Assembly: GCA_035696365.1 (NCBI GenBank)
Contig: DASRQS010000050.1
Span: 1-64,000 of the forward strand
Origin: JALYLC01 sp035696365
Lineage (GTDB): Bacteria; Actinomycetota; Thermoleophilia; Gaiellales; JALYLC01
Length of the DNA: 64,000 nt
Direction: 5' to 3'
Made by a program: the position numbers and the translations under genes. Below the pieces are notes generated by a model. It was not told the origin of the DNA, did no database searches, and was given only the letters and a program-made list of their open reading frames with translations. Positions 1 through 10,010 of the stretch are shown one piece after another (position 1 is the first letter of the stretch; every line of letters begins with the position of its first letter).

Positions 1-1242
1 GGACGCCGTCCACACCCCAGGCAGGATCGCGGCACCCCGGCGCTCGCGCAGCGTCCCCGTGTGCACGCGGATGCGATACCAGTGCACGTGCTCGTCGTAG
101 GCGTGCATGCCGCTGCGCTCGAGGATGCGAGGCGTGAAGTAGTAGGTGCCCGGCGTCAGCGTGAGTGAGTCGATCTGCCACTCGAACCAGCCGTCGCCGG
201 CTGCGATCATCGGCAGCGTGAACCCGCTCACGCGGGTCGAGCTCGACGCGACGAGCACTCCATCGTGTCGCTCGATGTCGAGCTCGCAGACCGGGTCGGG
301 CTGCTCGGCGGTCGCCGTGTAGGAGATGCGCACCCGCATCGGCTCGCCGGTGTGAAAGACCTCGCGCTCGGCGCCGTCGAGGGAGGTGAAGCTCATCGAC
401 CTCAGGTGGACGGGATGGGCGTCCGAGACCGGCTCGTGCGGCGCCACCTCGGTGCCCTGCCGTCCTGAGGTCTGCGCTGCGGCGCGCGAGGCCGACTGCG
501 CCTCGTCCTGCTGGTTCACGTCGGCGACGTAGGCGCGGATCACGTGGTGGGGCAGCGCGTCCTCGCGCACGAGTCCCTTGTCGATCCAGATCGCGCGCTC
601 GCAGAACGACTCGACTGCGCCCAGGTCGTGCGTCACCAGCACGAGCGTCTTGCCGGCGTTGCGGAACTCGAGCATGCGGTCGATGCAGCGGGCCTGGAAG
701 CTCTGGTCGCCGACCGCCAGCACCTCGTCGACGAGAAGGACGTCGGGGTCGACGTTGACCGCGATCGCGAACCCGAGGCGGGCGAACATGCCGCTCGAGT
801 ACGTCTTGACCGGGTTGTCGGCAAAGCGCTCCAGCTCGGCGAAGGCGATGATGTCGTCGACCCGGCTGGCGAGGTCCTTGCGGGAGATGCCGTAGATGGC
901 GCCGCTCAGGTAGATGTTCTCGATCGCCGTGTACTCGGGGTGGAAGCCGGCTCCGACCTCGAGCAGCGCCGAGACCCGACCGTCGATCGCGATGCTGCCC
1001 GCGTCGGGCTCGATGATGCGCGCGAGCAGCTTGAGCAGCGTCGACTTGCCGGCCCCGTTGCGGCCGACGATCCCGACGGCCTGGCCGTGCGGGATCTCGA
1101 ACGAGACGCCGTCGAGGGCCGCGAACTCGTCGTAGACGCCGCGGCGGCCGCGGATGATCGTCGACTTCAGCGTGGTCTCGCGCCGGCGGTAGATGCGGTA
1201 GCGCTTCTTGGCGCCGTCGACACTGATCGCGGCACCCGTCAC
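1..1242 (-). CDS. wzt: ABC transporter ATPase, polysaccharide export (Wzt-type), 3' end outside window
   Basis: Reading from a GTG at 1242, the 414 codons in the window stay open to base 1, so the C-terminus is missing. It energises export of an undecaprenyl-linked glycan with the adjacent permease. Visible motifs are Walker A GRNGAGKST (residues 60-68), the signature YSSGM (148-152) typical of O-antigen exporters, Walker B LLVDE (169-173) and the switch His205. From about residue 265 a beta-rich extension resembles the Wzt carbohydrate-binding C-terminal domain, which in known systems selects the exported glycan. The start overlaps the permease stop as GTGA (1239-1242), so the pair is translationally coupled. 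The family call is firm; the substrate is unknown. Confidence 0.93.
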   Translation of the reverse strand, partial: MTGAAISVDGAKKRYRIYRRRETTLKSTIIRGRRGVYDEFAALDGVSFEIPHGQAVGIVGRNGAGKSTLLKLLARIIEPDAGSIAIDGRVSALLEVGAGFHPEYTAIENIYLSGAIYGISRKDLASRVDDIIAFAELERFADNPVKTYSSGMFARLGFAIAVNVDPDVLLVDEVLAVGDQSFQARCIDRMLEFRNAGKTLVLVTHDLGAVESFCERAIWIDKGLVREDALPHHVIRAYVADVNQQDEAQSASRAAAQTSGRQGTEVAPHEPVSDAHPVHLRSMSFTSLDGAEREVFHTGEPMRVRISYTATAEQPDPVCELDIERHDGVLVASSSTRVSGFTLPMIAAGDGWFEWQIDSLTLTPGTYYFTPRILERSGMHAYDEHVHWYRIRVHTGTLRERRGAAILPGVWTAS

Positions 1243-2012
1243 AGCTCCTCCACCACGTGGCTCTTCATGCGATTGAAGGCCGAGTAGCAGACCACGAGCG
1301 TCACCGAGCCGATGATCGCGCACTCCACGATGCGGAAGAGCGGCGGGAACTGCCCGTCGTACAGGCTGTCCCGGTAGGCGTTGACGAACGGGAGCATCGG
1401 GTTGAGGCGGAAGAAGGGCACGAAGCGCTCGGGCACGCTCGAGGCCGCGTAGACGATCGGCGTGAGGAAGAACCAGGCCTGCAGAACGACGCCGAGCAGG
1501 AACTCGATGTCGCGGAAGAACACCGTGAGCACCGAGAACAGCATCACCATGCCGGTCGTGAACATGAGCAAGAAGACCGTGACCGGGATCACGCCGAGTA
1601 GGCCGGGCACCGTGAAGCCCCGCAGGTAGAGCCCGAGCGGGAAGAACGCCACGAACGCGAGGCCGAGGTTGGCGAGATTCGCGAGGGTGATCGAGATCGG
1701 CAGCACCTCGCGCGGGAAGTAGACCTTCTGCAGGAGGCTCGAGTTCGCGAGCAGCGAGAACGACCCGATCTGGAGCGCCGTCGCGAAGAACGTCCAGGGC
1801 AGGAAGCCGGCCATGAAGAAGACCGGGAAGTCCGTGATGTGGTTCCTCATGATCGAGGAGAACACCGCGGTGTAGACGCCCATCATGAGCGCGGGGTTGA
1901 GCAGGGACCAGAGGATCCCGAGCGCCGAGCCCTTGTAGCGCACCTGGAGGTCCCGGGCGACGAACGTCCGCAAGAGCTCGCGGGCTCCGAGCAACTCGCG
2001 GAGAGATCCCAT
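1239..2012 (-). CDS. wzm: ABC-2 type permease, polysaccharide export (Wzm-type)
   Basis: A 257-residue membrane protein with about six hydrophobic helices. The N-terminus (LLRTFVARDLQVRYKGSALG) is typical of ABC-2 polysaccharide permeases, followed by the SLLNPALMMGVYTAVFS helix. It forms the channel through which the Wzt-type ATPase exports a lipid-linked glycan. ATG 2012 is preferred because a TACTCT box lies at 2021-2026, 8 nt upstream; an in-frame GTG at 2015 is equally close. It is divergent from the glycosyltransferase at 2089 and overlaps the downstream ATPase gene by 4 bp. Confidence 0.93.
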   Translation of the reverse strand: MGSLRELLGARELLRTFVARDLQVRYKGSALGILWSLLNPALMMGVYTAVFSSIMRNHITDFPVFFMAGFLPWTFFATALQIGSFSLLANSSLLQKVYFPREVLPISITLANLANLGLAFVAFFPLGLYLRGFTVPGLLGVIPVTVFLLMFTTGMVMLFSVLTVFFRDIEFLLGVVLQAWFFLTPIVYAASSVPERFVPFFRLNPMLPFVNAYRDSLYDGQFPPLFRIVECAIIGSVTLVVCYSAFNRMKSHVVEEL

Positions 2013-2020
2013 CACGCTGC

Positions 2021-2081
2021 AGAGTACGAGGGCGGAGCCGGGCTCCCTGCGGGTGGCCGCCCGTGAGCCCGCTCCTACACT
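2021..2081. promoter_or_regulatory. Divergent leaderless promoter pair
   Basis: The 76-bp gap between the permease (ATG 2012, minus) and the glycosyltransferase (GTG 2089, plus) holds two -10-like boxes. TACTCT reads leftward at 2021-2026 and TACACT reads rightward at 2076-2081. They end 8 nt and 7 nt before the respective start codons, so both messages would begin at or very near the start codon, without a Shine-Dalgarno. Confidence 0.6.
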
Positions 2082-2088
2082 GGGCGCC

Positions 2089-3318
2089 GTGAGCCGCGTC
2101 CTGCTCCTGGCGCCCGACGTGCCGCCCGCCCCGGGGGCCCTGGCCGCGGGGCCCGGCATCCGCTACGGCGAGCTCGCCGCCGTGCTCCGGGCCACCGGAC
2201 ACGAGGTGACGCTGGCGGCCCCCGAGCCGGGCGCGGACGCCGTCTGGTCGGCCGGCTCCGTCGCGAGCCTTGCCGCGGGGCAGGACGCCGTCATCCTCGG
2301 CCAGGGCCACGCCGACCTGGGCCGGGCGGTCGCTCGCACGCTGCCCGACGATCTCCCGGTCGTCGTCGACTGCTACGCGCCGGGCATCATCGAGGCGATC
2401 GCGCTCAACGAGGATCCCGGCATGTTCCCGGGGTTCCTGGCGCGCACGGTCGAGCTGCTCAAGCGCGGCGACCTCTTCCTGGTCGCGAACGGGCCCCAGC
2501 GGCTCTACACGCTCGGACTCCTCTCAGCAGCGGGGCGCCTGAATCCGACGACCTACGCCGATCCGCCGCTGCTCGAGGTCCCCTTCGGCGTGCCGGCCGA
2601 TCCGCCCGGGCCCGTGACGTCGCGGGTCGGCCGGGGCGTGCTGGTGCCCGAGGATGCCGCCCTGGTGCTCTGGTACGGCGGCGTCTACCCCTGGTTCGAC
2701 TGCGCCACGGCAGTGCGCGGCTTCGCCCGCGCCCTCGAGCGCGTCCCGAAGGCCTGGTTCGTGATCGTCGGCGGCCGCCATCCGCGTGCGCATGCGCCCG
2801 ACGCCCGCCTGCTCGAGGCGCTGGCCGCCGCGGACGAGCTCGGGATCGCCGACCGCGTCCTGGAAGCGCCGTGGGGGCCGTACGACGAGCGCATCGCCTG
2901 GTACGCCGAGGCGGACTGCGCGATCTGCCTGCACCATCCGGGGCTCGAGACCGAGCTCTCGCACCGCACCCGGTTGGTCGATCTGCTGTGGGGGCGCGTG
3001 CCGGTCGTCTCCTCGGCCGGCGACGTGGTGGGCGAGCGCGCGGCCGCGGCCGGCGCGGGCATCAGCGTGCCGGTCGGCGACGCGGCCGCAGCGGGCGACG
3101 CCCTGGTCGCCCTGCTCTCGAGCCCGGCGCGGCGCGACGCGTTCCGCGTAGCCGCCGCCGGCCTCGCCGAGGACCTGGCCTGGCCGCGCGTGCTCGAGCC
3201 GCTCGTGCGCTGGCTCGAGGATCCCCATGTGGCGGCCGACCGCGTCTCGACCGCATCGTGGAGTGTGGCCGTGCGCAGCCTGTTCCGGGCCGCCCGCGCG
3301 GCCCGCCAAGGGGCCCGA

Positions 3319-3327
<9 letters not shown>
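2089..3327 (+). CDS. Glycosyltransferase, GT-B fold
   Basis: About 412 residues. The N-terminal Rossmann-like half starts SRVLLLAPDVPPAPG and the C-terminal half contains VLWYGGVYPWFDCATAV and a nucleotide-sugar-binding region near ERIAWYAEADCAICLHHPG. The layout matches GT4-like glycosyltransferases, although the usual E-x7-E motif is weak, so the donor cannot be inferred. GTG 2089 is chosen over GTG 2053 because TACACT (2076-2081) lies 7 nt upstream, which implies leaderless expression. It presumably adds a sugar to the glycan exported by the divergent ABC pair. Confidence 0.8.
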
Positions 3328-4283
<956 letters not shown>

Positions 4284-4287
<4 letters not shown>

Positions 4288-5174
4288 TCGGTGCGTACTC
4301 CTTCTCGCGCGGCGTCCAATACGTCCGCAAGTGTTTCGTCGAGCGACCGGGTTGGCCTCCAACCGGTCGTCTCGGTGAGCCGGCGGGGAGACCCGACGAG
4401 CAGGGGGATGTCCGCCTCCCGCAGGCGCGACGGATCGATCTCGACCGCGATCTCGGCGGTGGCCTGGGTGAGCATGCGGTCGAGCACGGAGCGCAAGCTG
4501 TGCGCGGTCCCCGTGGCGACGTTGAAGACCCGCGGCTCGCCGCGCCGCTCCAGGAGCCGGATGTAGGCCTCGACGACGCAGCGCACGTCGCAGTAGTCGC
4601 GGCGCGCCTCGAGGTTGCCGACCTTGATCGCCGGGAAAGCCAGGCCCGCCTCGATGCGCGCGATCTGCGTGGCGAAGGACGGGATCGCGAAGGTATCCGT
4701 CTGCCCGGGACCCGTGTGCGGAAACGGCCGCACGATGACGAAGTCGATGTCCTCGCGCGCACAGGCGAGCTCCGCGGCCGCCTTGGAGCGGCCGTAGGGC
4801 GAGGTTGGGGCGATCGCCCGGTCCTCGCCGACGGGGCCCTCGTCCTCTGAGATCCGCCCGTACACCTCGGAGGACGACGTGACCAGCAGCCGTGCCTCGG
4901 GCGTGTGCTCGGCGACTGCGAGCACGACGTTCAGCGTCCCGAGGACGTTGACCTCCCAGACCTCGCGCTCGCGACCCCAGGCGTCCGCTACCGAGGTGAG
5001 GGCAGCGAGGTGCGCAACGGCATCGGCGCCCACGCTCGCGATCTCGTCCGCCATGGCGTCGGCATCGCGGACGTCGGCAGCCAGGGCCACCGTCTCGATG
5101 CCGCGGTCCTCGAGGCCTGATCGCAGGTGGCGGCCGACGAAGCCGTCGGCGCCTGTGATCAGGACCCGCTTCAC
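4284..5174 (-). CDS. rmd: GDP-6-deoxy-D-mannose reductase-like SDR
   Basis: A 296-residue extended SDR with TGADGFVG (7-14), Tyr127/Lys131 in SPYGRSK, and RPFPHTGPGQ (149-158). This last motif is the hallmark that separates RMD enzymes (4-keto reduction to GDP-D-rhamnose) from UDP-sugar epimerases. GTG 5174 follows a TACCGT box (5183-5188) by 8 nt. It is coupled to gmd by a GTGA overlap, and the pairing strongly supports GDP-D-rhamnose synthesis. A GDP-talose-forming reductase is the main alternative. Confidence 0.87.
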
Positions 5175-5238
5175 GGCGCCTGACGGTAGCAGGAGCCCGT
5201 GCCGCGCAGTCTGGTCCCGCCGCGCCGCAACGGGGCGC

Positions 5239-6375
5239 TCAGGAACGGTGGACGAGCTCCCGCAGCTTGCCCGCCTCGCTGCTCCAGTCGAAGCGCCCGG
5301 CGCGCGCCTGGCCCGCCGCCGAGAGCTCGCGCCGGCGCTCGGGATCGCGCAGCACGCGCTCCAGCGCGTCCGCGATGGACGTGACGTCATGCGGATCGAC
5401 GAGCTCCGCGGCCTCCCCGACGACTTCGGGAAGCGAGGACGCGCGCGACGCGATCACGGGCGTGCCGCACGCCATGGCCTCCAGCGGCGGGATGCCGAAG
5501 CCCTCGTAGAAGGACGGGAAGACGAAGACGCTCGCGCCGCCGAACAGCGCGGGCATGTCCTCGTCGTCCACGTAGCCCGTCCGGATCACGCGCGCCCCGC
5601 TGCGCTCCAGCTCGGCGAGGCCCTCGGTGATCTCGCGGTCGAGCCAGCCCTTGCCGCCGGCGATCACGAGAGCGTGTGCGTCGCGCAGATCGGCGGGCAG
5701 GTGTGCATAGGCGCGCAGCAGCCCGAGGATGTTCTTGCGCGGCTCGAGCGTGCCCGTGAACAGCACGTACGGCCGGTCGATCCCGAACCTCTCGACGACC
5801 GCGGCCCGCCGCTCCGGCGAGAGCGGGCGGAAGCGGCCGCGGTCCACCCCGGGGTAGACGACCGAGACCTTGCTCTCCGGCAGCCCGTAGCACTCGAGGA
5901 TCTCCCGACGGCTGTGCTCGGAGATCGTTACGACGTGCCCCGCGGTCGCGGCTGCGCGCTTCACGACGCGGCGCAGGAAGCGCGCATTCCCCGGGTCGAC
6001 GTACTCCGGGTGGTAGACGAAGCTCAGGTCGTAGATCACGACGATCGAGCGGCGCGTCCATACGAGTGGGGAGGCGATGTAGTTGGGGAACAGCATCACG
6101 TCGGGGCGCACGCCCGCCAGCAGGTCGAGCGGCGGCACGAAGAGGCGCGCCGAGAAGGCATCCAGATAGCGCTTGGGGAGCCACTCGGCGAAGCGGTAGG
6201 ACAGGTTCTCGGCGGGTGGCAGGGGCCGGGGCTTGGCGCCGTCGCCGCGATAGCCGATCACCGTGTAGCCCGTGCCGGGATCGAGCGCGACGAGCTCGCG
6301 CACGAGGTTCACGGTGTAGTGGTCGATCCCCGTGCGGACCCGGAAGAACGGAGTCCCCTCGATCGCCACCTTCAC
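5239..6375 (-). CDS. Glycosyltransferase family 4
   Basis: 378 residues. The N-terminal loop RVRTGIDHYTVNLVREL is the acceptor-side signature of mannosyl/rhamnosyl GT4 enzymes. The C-terminal half carries LFTGTLEPRKN and the E-x7-E element in FYEGFGIPPLEAMACGTPV that binds the nucleotide-sugar donor. GTG 6375 lies 6 nt after TACGAT (6382-6387), so a leaderless start is likely. It sits between the GDP-rhamnose genes and an FkbM methyltransferase, consistent with addition of a deoxyhexose, which is an inference. Confidence 0.92.
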   Translation of the reverse strand: MKVAIEGTPFFRVRTGIDHYTVNLVRELVALDPGTGYTVIGYRGDGAKPRPLPPAENLSYRFAEWLPKRYLDAFSARLFVPPLDLLAGVRPDVMLFPNYIASPLVWTRRSIVVIYDLSFVYHPEYVDPGNARFLRRVVKRAAATAGHVVTISEHSRREILECYGLPESKVSVVYPGVDRGRFRPLSPERRAAVVERFGIDRPYVLFTGTLEPRKNILGLLRAYAHLPADLRDAHALVIAGGKGWLDREITEGLAELERSGARVIRTGYVDDEDMPALFGGASVFVFPSFYEGFGIPPLEAMACGTPVIASRASSLPEVVGEAAELVDPHDVTSIADALERVLRDPERRRELSAAGQARAGRFDWSSEAGKLRELVHRS

Positions 6376-6381
6376 CGCTCG

Positions 6382-6404
6382 ATCGTACCCGCGGGCCGTA
6401 CAGT
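6382..6404. promoter_or_regulatory. Divergent -10 boxes in a 39-bp gap
   Basis: The leftward TACGAT (6382-6387) ends 6 nt before the GTG at 6375. The rightward TACAGT (6399-6404) ends 10 nt before the ATG at 6415. The -35 region of each promoter would lie inside the opposite gene, so the two promoters must be mutually exclusive or interfere. Confidence 0.5.
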
Positions 6405-6414
6405 CCACCTGCAG

Positions 6415-7413
6415 ATGGCACCGACGGCGGCAGGGATCCAGACGGCGCTCGCGCGAATCGCGTCCCGCGCACGCCACTTCGCCTCCGGCCCCGCGGCCGT
6501 CGTGACCGGCGCGAGCCCTCATCAGATCTACGCCGGCTACCGGCCCGAGCACGAGACGCTGCTGCGCTCGATGGTCGTGCGCGAGGCCGAGCTCGGCTCC
6601 GACCGCTTCACCGACGGCTTCGGGCAGGTGACGCTGTTCAGCTGCGTGCCGTTCAGCTCGGAGTTCGATCTCGAGCGGCTGACGCTGCCTCTCCCGGACG
6701 ACGGCTTCCACGCCGAGGCGCCGGAGTACATCGCGGTGGCGGACTCGGTCAAGCGAGCAGGCGCGAGCTACTGCATCGCCGAGCTGGGCGCGGCCTGGGG
6801 CCCGTGGGTGGGGCTCGGAGGCGTGCTGGCGCGGAACCGCGGCGTGAAGGAGATCGATCTGATCGGCGTGGAGGCGCTGCCCGCGCGCTTCGAGCTGCTC
6901 CGCCGGCATCTCGCGGTCAACGGCCTGCGGCCGGCCGACGGGGACGAGACAACCCTGGGAGCCGTCACCTGCCGTCTGCTGGGCGGCGCCGCGACGCCCA
7001 CGCGCACCGAGGTCTGGTTCCCCGACGTGCCGGTCACCGACCTCGGGCCGGCCATCAGCGAGTCGGAGTCGGGCAGGGATTACCGTGGCAAGCGCGTGCA
7101 CAACCTGCGCGTCGAGGGGTATCCGCTGAGCGAGATCCTGCGTGACGCGCACGTCGACCTGCTGCACGTCGACGTGCAGGGCGCCGAGCTGGAGCTCGTC
7201 CGTGCGAACGTCGAGCTGCTGGCCAACCAGGTCAGCGGCCTGATGATCGCGACCCACAGCCGCGTGATCGAGGGCGCGTTGATCGAACTGCTCTACGAGA
7301 ACGGCTGGCAGCTGGAGCTGGAGAAGCCCTGCCGCGTCGCCTGGCGAGCGCAGCCGCCGTCCCAGGAGGCCATGACCGAAGTCGACGGATGCCAGTACTG
7401 GCGCCGGTCCTGA
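6415..7413 (+). CDS. FkbM family methyltransferase
   Basis: 332 residues. The SAM-binding core runs from CIAELGAAWGPWVGLGG through EIDLIGVEALPARFELL to the FkbM hallmark LLHVDVQGAELELV. FkbM enzymes O-methylate sugars and polyketides; here the island context suggests methylation of a glycan residue. ATG 6415 follows TACAGT by 10 nt. An apparently longer reading frame runs back to 4879 on this strand, but it is antisense to the two genes on the left and is not coding. Confidence 0.88.
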   Translation: MAPTAAGIQTALARIASRARHFASGPAAVVTGASPHQIYAGYRPEHETLLRSMVVREAELGSDRFTDGFGQVTLFSCVPFSSEFDLERLTLPLPDDGFHAEAPEYIAVADSVKRAGASYCIAELGAAWGPWVGLGGVLARNRGVKEIDLIGVEALPARFELLRRHLAVNGLRPADGDETTLGAVTCRLLGGAATPTRTEVWFPDVPVTDLGPAISESESGRDYRGKRVHNLRVEGYPLSEILRDAHVDLLHVDVQGAELELVRANVELLANQVSGLMIATHSRVIEGALIELLYENGWQLELEKPCRVAWRAQPPSQEAMTEVDGCQYWRRS

Positions 7414-7416
7414 CCT

Positions 7417-8460
7417 TCAGCGTCGCTCGGCGACCTCACGCCAGATCTCGGTGGTCAGCTTCGCGGCACGCTCCCACGTCAGCTGCCGGGAGGGCGCGGG
7501 AGAGGGCTGCGCGAGCGCGCGCTCGATGCCCTCGGCGATGCTCTCGGGCAGGTTCGGGTTGACGTAGGTCGCGTGCTCGCCCACGACCTCCCGCAGCACG
7601 GGGAGGTTCGAGCAGACGACGCGGCACCCGGCTGCGAGCGCTTCGCCGACGGGCAGGCCGAAGCCCTCCCAGAGGGACGGGTAGACGAGCGCTTGCGCCC
7701 CGGCGTAGAGGTCGCGGAGCTCCTCGTCGCTGACGCGTCCGCGAAACTCGACGCCGGGCTGCGGCTGGAGACGCGTGACGCCCCAGCCGTCGGCGCCGAC
7801 GAGGACGAGGCGCTCAGGGCCTCCGCGGGCCCGTGCGAGCTCGAACGCGGCGAGCAGCCGGTCGAGGTTCTTGCGCGGCTCGGGGGTGGCGACGCCGAGC
7901 AGGTAGGGCGGGCCATCGGGCGGACTTCCCGCCGGGCCGGAGAACAGTGCGTCGATGCCGCACTCGACGACGGAGACCCGGCTCGCCGGAACCCCGAGCA
8001 GCGAGACGACGTCGTCCGCCGTCTGGCGCGAGATCGCGATGACGTGCGCGGCGGCGCGTACCGTCGCGGGCATCGACGCGCGCGCATGCAGGCGAGCCCA
8101 GGCCGTGAACCAGGCCGGCTCGCGCAGCACGGCGAGATCGAGGACCGTCACCACGGTCGGCGGCGCCGACTCGCGCACTGGACCGCGGTAGGTGGGAAAG
8201 TGAGCCACCTGCGCTCCCGCCCTGCGCGCAGCCCGCATCGCTCCGCCGCCCGCGTACCAGGCGACGTCCTGATGCAGGGCGCTCAGGCGCTGCGCGTTCG
8301 AACCCCGCTCGCGGAACTCCCCGTCGCCGATCTGCAGGATCTCGACGTCCTCGCCGCCTCTCAGCGCGCCGAGCAAACCGCGCGCGACGCGCGCCGTGCC
8401 CGTTCGGGACTGGGAGAGGCACGCCACGTCGAAGGCAACCCGCATCGGCACACCACTCAC
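7417..8460 (-). CDS. Glycosyltransferase family 4 (paralogue of the gene at 14132)
   Basis: 347 residues. It has the N-terminal GT4 motif QSRTGTARVARGLLG and the donor-site region LWEGFGLPVGEALAAGCRVV. It aligns end to end with the product at 14132: both contain FDVACL, TVVTV-DLAVLREP and GTPEPRKNL/ATPEPRKNL. GTG 8460 follows TAGGCT (8467-8472) by 6 nt. It converges on the FkbM gene with only 3 bp between stop codons. Confidence 0.92.
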   Translation of the reverse strand: MSGVPMRVAFDVACLSQSRTGTARVARGLLGALRGGEDVEILQIGDGEFRERGSNAQRLSALHQDVAWYAGGGAMRAARRAGAQVAHFPTYRGPVRESAPPTVVTVLDLAVLREPAWFTAWARLHARASMPATVRAAAHVIAISRQTADDVVSLLGVPASRVSVVECGIDALFSGPAGSPPDGPPYLLGVATPEPRKNLDRLLAAFELARARGGPERLVLVGADGWGVTRLQPQPGVEFRGRVSDEELRDLYAGAQALVYPSLWEGFGLPVGEALAAGCRVVCSNLPVLREVVGEHATYVNPNLPESIAEGIERALAQPSPAPSRQLTWERAAKLTTEIWREVAERR

Positions 8461-8529
8461 CGCTCTAGCCTAGATGGGCCTGCCGCGAGGCGAGCGCGCC
8501 GAGGTGCGTTGCTACCGTTCACGAGCGAC

Positions 8530-8565
8530 GTGATCGAGCGCTCACCAATGGGGACGCCGCGATGA
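8530..8565 (+). other. Possible 11-codon leader ORF overlapping the flippase start
   Basis: After a TACCGT box (8513-8518), the first start codon met is GTG 8530. It opens an 11-codon frame (VIERSPMGTPR) whose TGA stop (8563-8565) overlaps the flippase ATG (8562) as ATGA. A ribosome loading on a leaderless message could reach the flippase by termination-reinitiation. No homology is visible; the call rests on geometry only. Confidence 0.35.
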
Positions 8566-10010
8566 CGACGCCGGCTTCCGACGCGCTCGACGGCCCCGAC
8601 GCCTCCCGGATCACGGCGCACGGCACGGCGCTGCGGCTGCTCAGCTACGGGGCGTCGCTCGCGATCAGCGTGATCGCGATCCGGCTCCTGACGACCCATC
8701 TCGGCACCGGCTTCGGCACGTACACGGTGGTCTCGTCCATCGCGTTCGTCGCTGTCGGCAGCACCGATGCCGGACTCTGGAGCCTCGGCCTCCGGCAGGG
8801 CGCCGATGCCACACCGGCGGAGCGGCGCGATCTGCTCGCGAACCTGCTCGGCCTGCGCGTCGTCCTGTGCCTCACGGGCGTCGTCGTGGGCGTGCTCTTC
8901 ACCGCGCTCACAGGGCGCGCGTTCAACCTCGTGTGGGGCGTGGGAGTGGTGGGCATCGGGCTGACCATCGCCATGCTGCAGCAGGCGGTCTCCATCCACC
9001 TGCAGCTCGAGCTGCGCTATGCGGTCGTGGCGGCCCTCGAGCTGGTCAAGATCGTGGCCCTCACGGCGACCTACGCCGTCCTCGTAGCGCTGGGCGCCGG
9101 GCTCGGGCCCTTCTACTTCGCACCGGCCGTGGCCGGCCTGGCGCTCGTCGCCGCCACGGCGCTCGTGGTGCCCCTCGCGTACTTCCGGCCTCGCTTCCAC
9201 CGCGCCTCCTGGATCCGTATGGGGCGAGCCGTCATCCCCTATGCCGTGGCCACGGCGGTCGTGATCCTGTACTTCCGCGTGACGCAGATCGCGATGGCTT
9301 ATCTCGCCACCGACGTGGAGACGACCGAGTACGCGCTGGCCTTCCGCGTCGTGGAGGTGCTGACGGTGATCCCGGGGCTCGTTGCCTCCTCCGCATTGCC
9401 GTTGATCGCACGCGCCCGCACGACCGGCGACGAGCGCCTGCGGCCCCTGGCCAGCTCGCTGGCCCAGACAGCCCTGCTCGCCGGTCTGGGGCTCGCGATC
9501 GCGACGGCGGCGGGCGCGCCGATCGCGATCCGGGTGATCGGCGGCGGGGCCGACTCGCCGTCGATCGGCGTCCTCCAGATCCTCGCCATCGCCCTCGCGT
9601 TCACGTTCCCGCTGGCCATCTGGAGCTTCCTGCTGCTCGCGATCGAGCAGTTGCGCGCCATCTCGATCAGCGGCGGGCTCGCGGCGGGAGTCGCGCTCGC
9701 GCTCGCGCTCGCGCTCATTCCGGCTTACGGCGCGACCGGGGGCGCCATCGCCACGGTCGGCGCCGAGATCGTCCTCGCAGGAGCGCTGCTGGTCGGGATC
9801 GCCCGCCACGACAGCGCGCTCGTGCCCTCGCCCACGCGCTTTTTACGGCCACTGCTGGCAGCCATCCCCGCCGCGGCCGTGATCATCCTCACGCGCAACG
9901 CCGGCCCGCTCGCGCCGCTGATCGCGATCCCGGTCTTCGCGCTCTCCGCGCTCCTGCTGCGGGCCGTGCCGGCCGAGATCTGGGATGTGGCCCGGGTGCG
10001 GCGCGCATGA
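8562..10010 (+). CDS. Polysaccharide flippase, Wzx/MATE-like
   Basis: 482 residues with 12-14 hydrophobic helices and few charged residues, the layout of MOP-superfamily lipid-linked oligosaccharide flippases. A run of four TCGCGC hexamers (9691-9714) encodes an Ala-Leu tract in a late helix. ATG 8562 has a GGGGAC element upstream and overlaps the stop of a short upstream frame. It overlaps the next glycosyltransferase as ATGA (10007-10010). Its presence beside an ABC exporter implies two export routes in one island. Confidence 0.87.
   Translation: MTTPASDALDGPDASRITAHGTALRLLSYGASLAISVIAIRLLTTHLGTGFGTYTVVSSIAFVAVGSTDAGLWSLGLRQGADATPAERRDLLANLLGLRVVLCLTGVVVGVLFTALTGRAFNLVWGVGVVGIGLTIAMLQQAVSIHLQLELRYAVVAALELVKIVALTATYAVLVALGAGLGPFYFAPAVAGLALVAATALVVPLAYFRPRFHRASWIRMGRAVIPYAVATAVVILYFRVTQIAMAYLATDVETTEYALAFRVVEVLTVIPGLVASSALPLIARARTTGDERLRPLASSLAQTALLAGLGLAIATAAGAPIAIRVIGGGADSPSIGVLQILAIALAFTFPLAIWSFLLLAIEQLRAISISGGLAAGVALALALALIPAYGATGGAIATVGAEIVLAGALLVGIARHDSALVPSPTRFLRPLLAAIPAAAVIILTRNAGPLAPLIAIPVFALSALLLRAVPAEIWDVARVRRA

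Noticed and set aside
4879..6414. Long rightward extension of the FkbM gene upstream of 6415
   Set aside because: It overlaps the RMD-like and GT4 genes on the other strand and has no protein-like features. The FkbM start is fixed at ATG 6415 by the conserved domain and the -10 box.
9691..9714. Four TCGCGC hexamers in the flippase gene, considered as a phase-variation tract
   Set aside because: Hexamer gain or loss keeps the frame and only changes an Ala-Leu helix, so it cannot switch the gene off.
8457..9809. 450-codon minus-strand open frame
   Set aside because: It lies antisense to the flippase gene; the translation is almost entirely charged residues and lacks hydrophobic cores.
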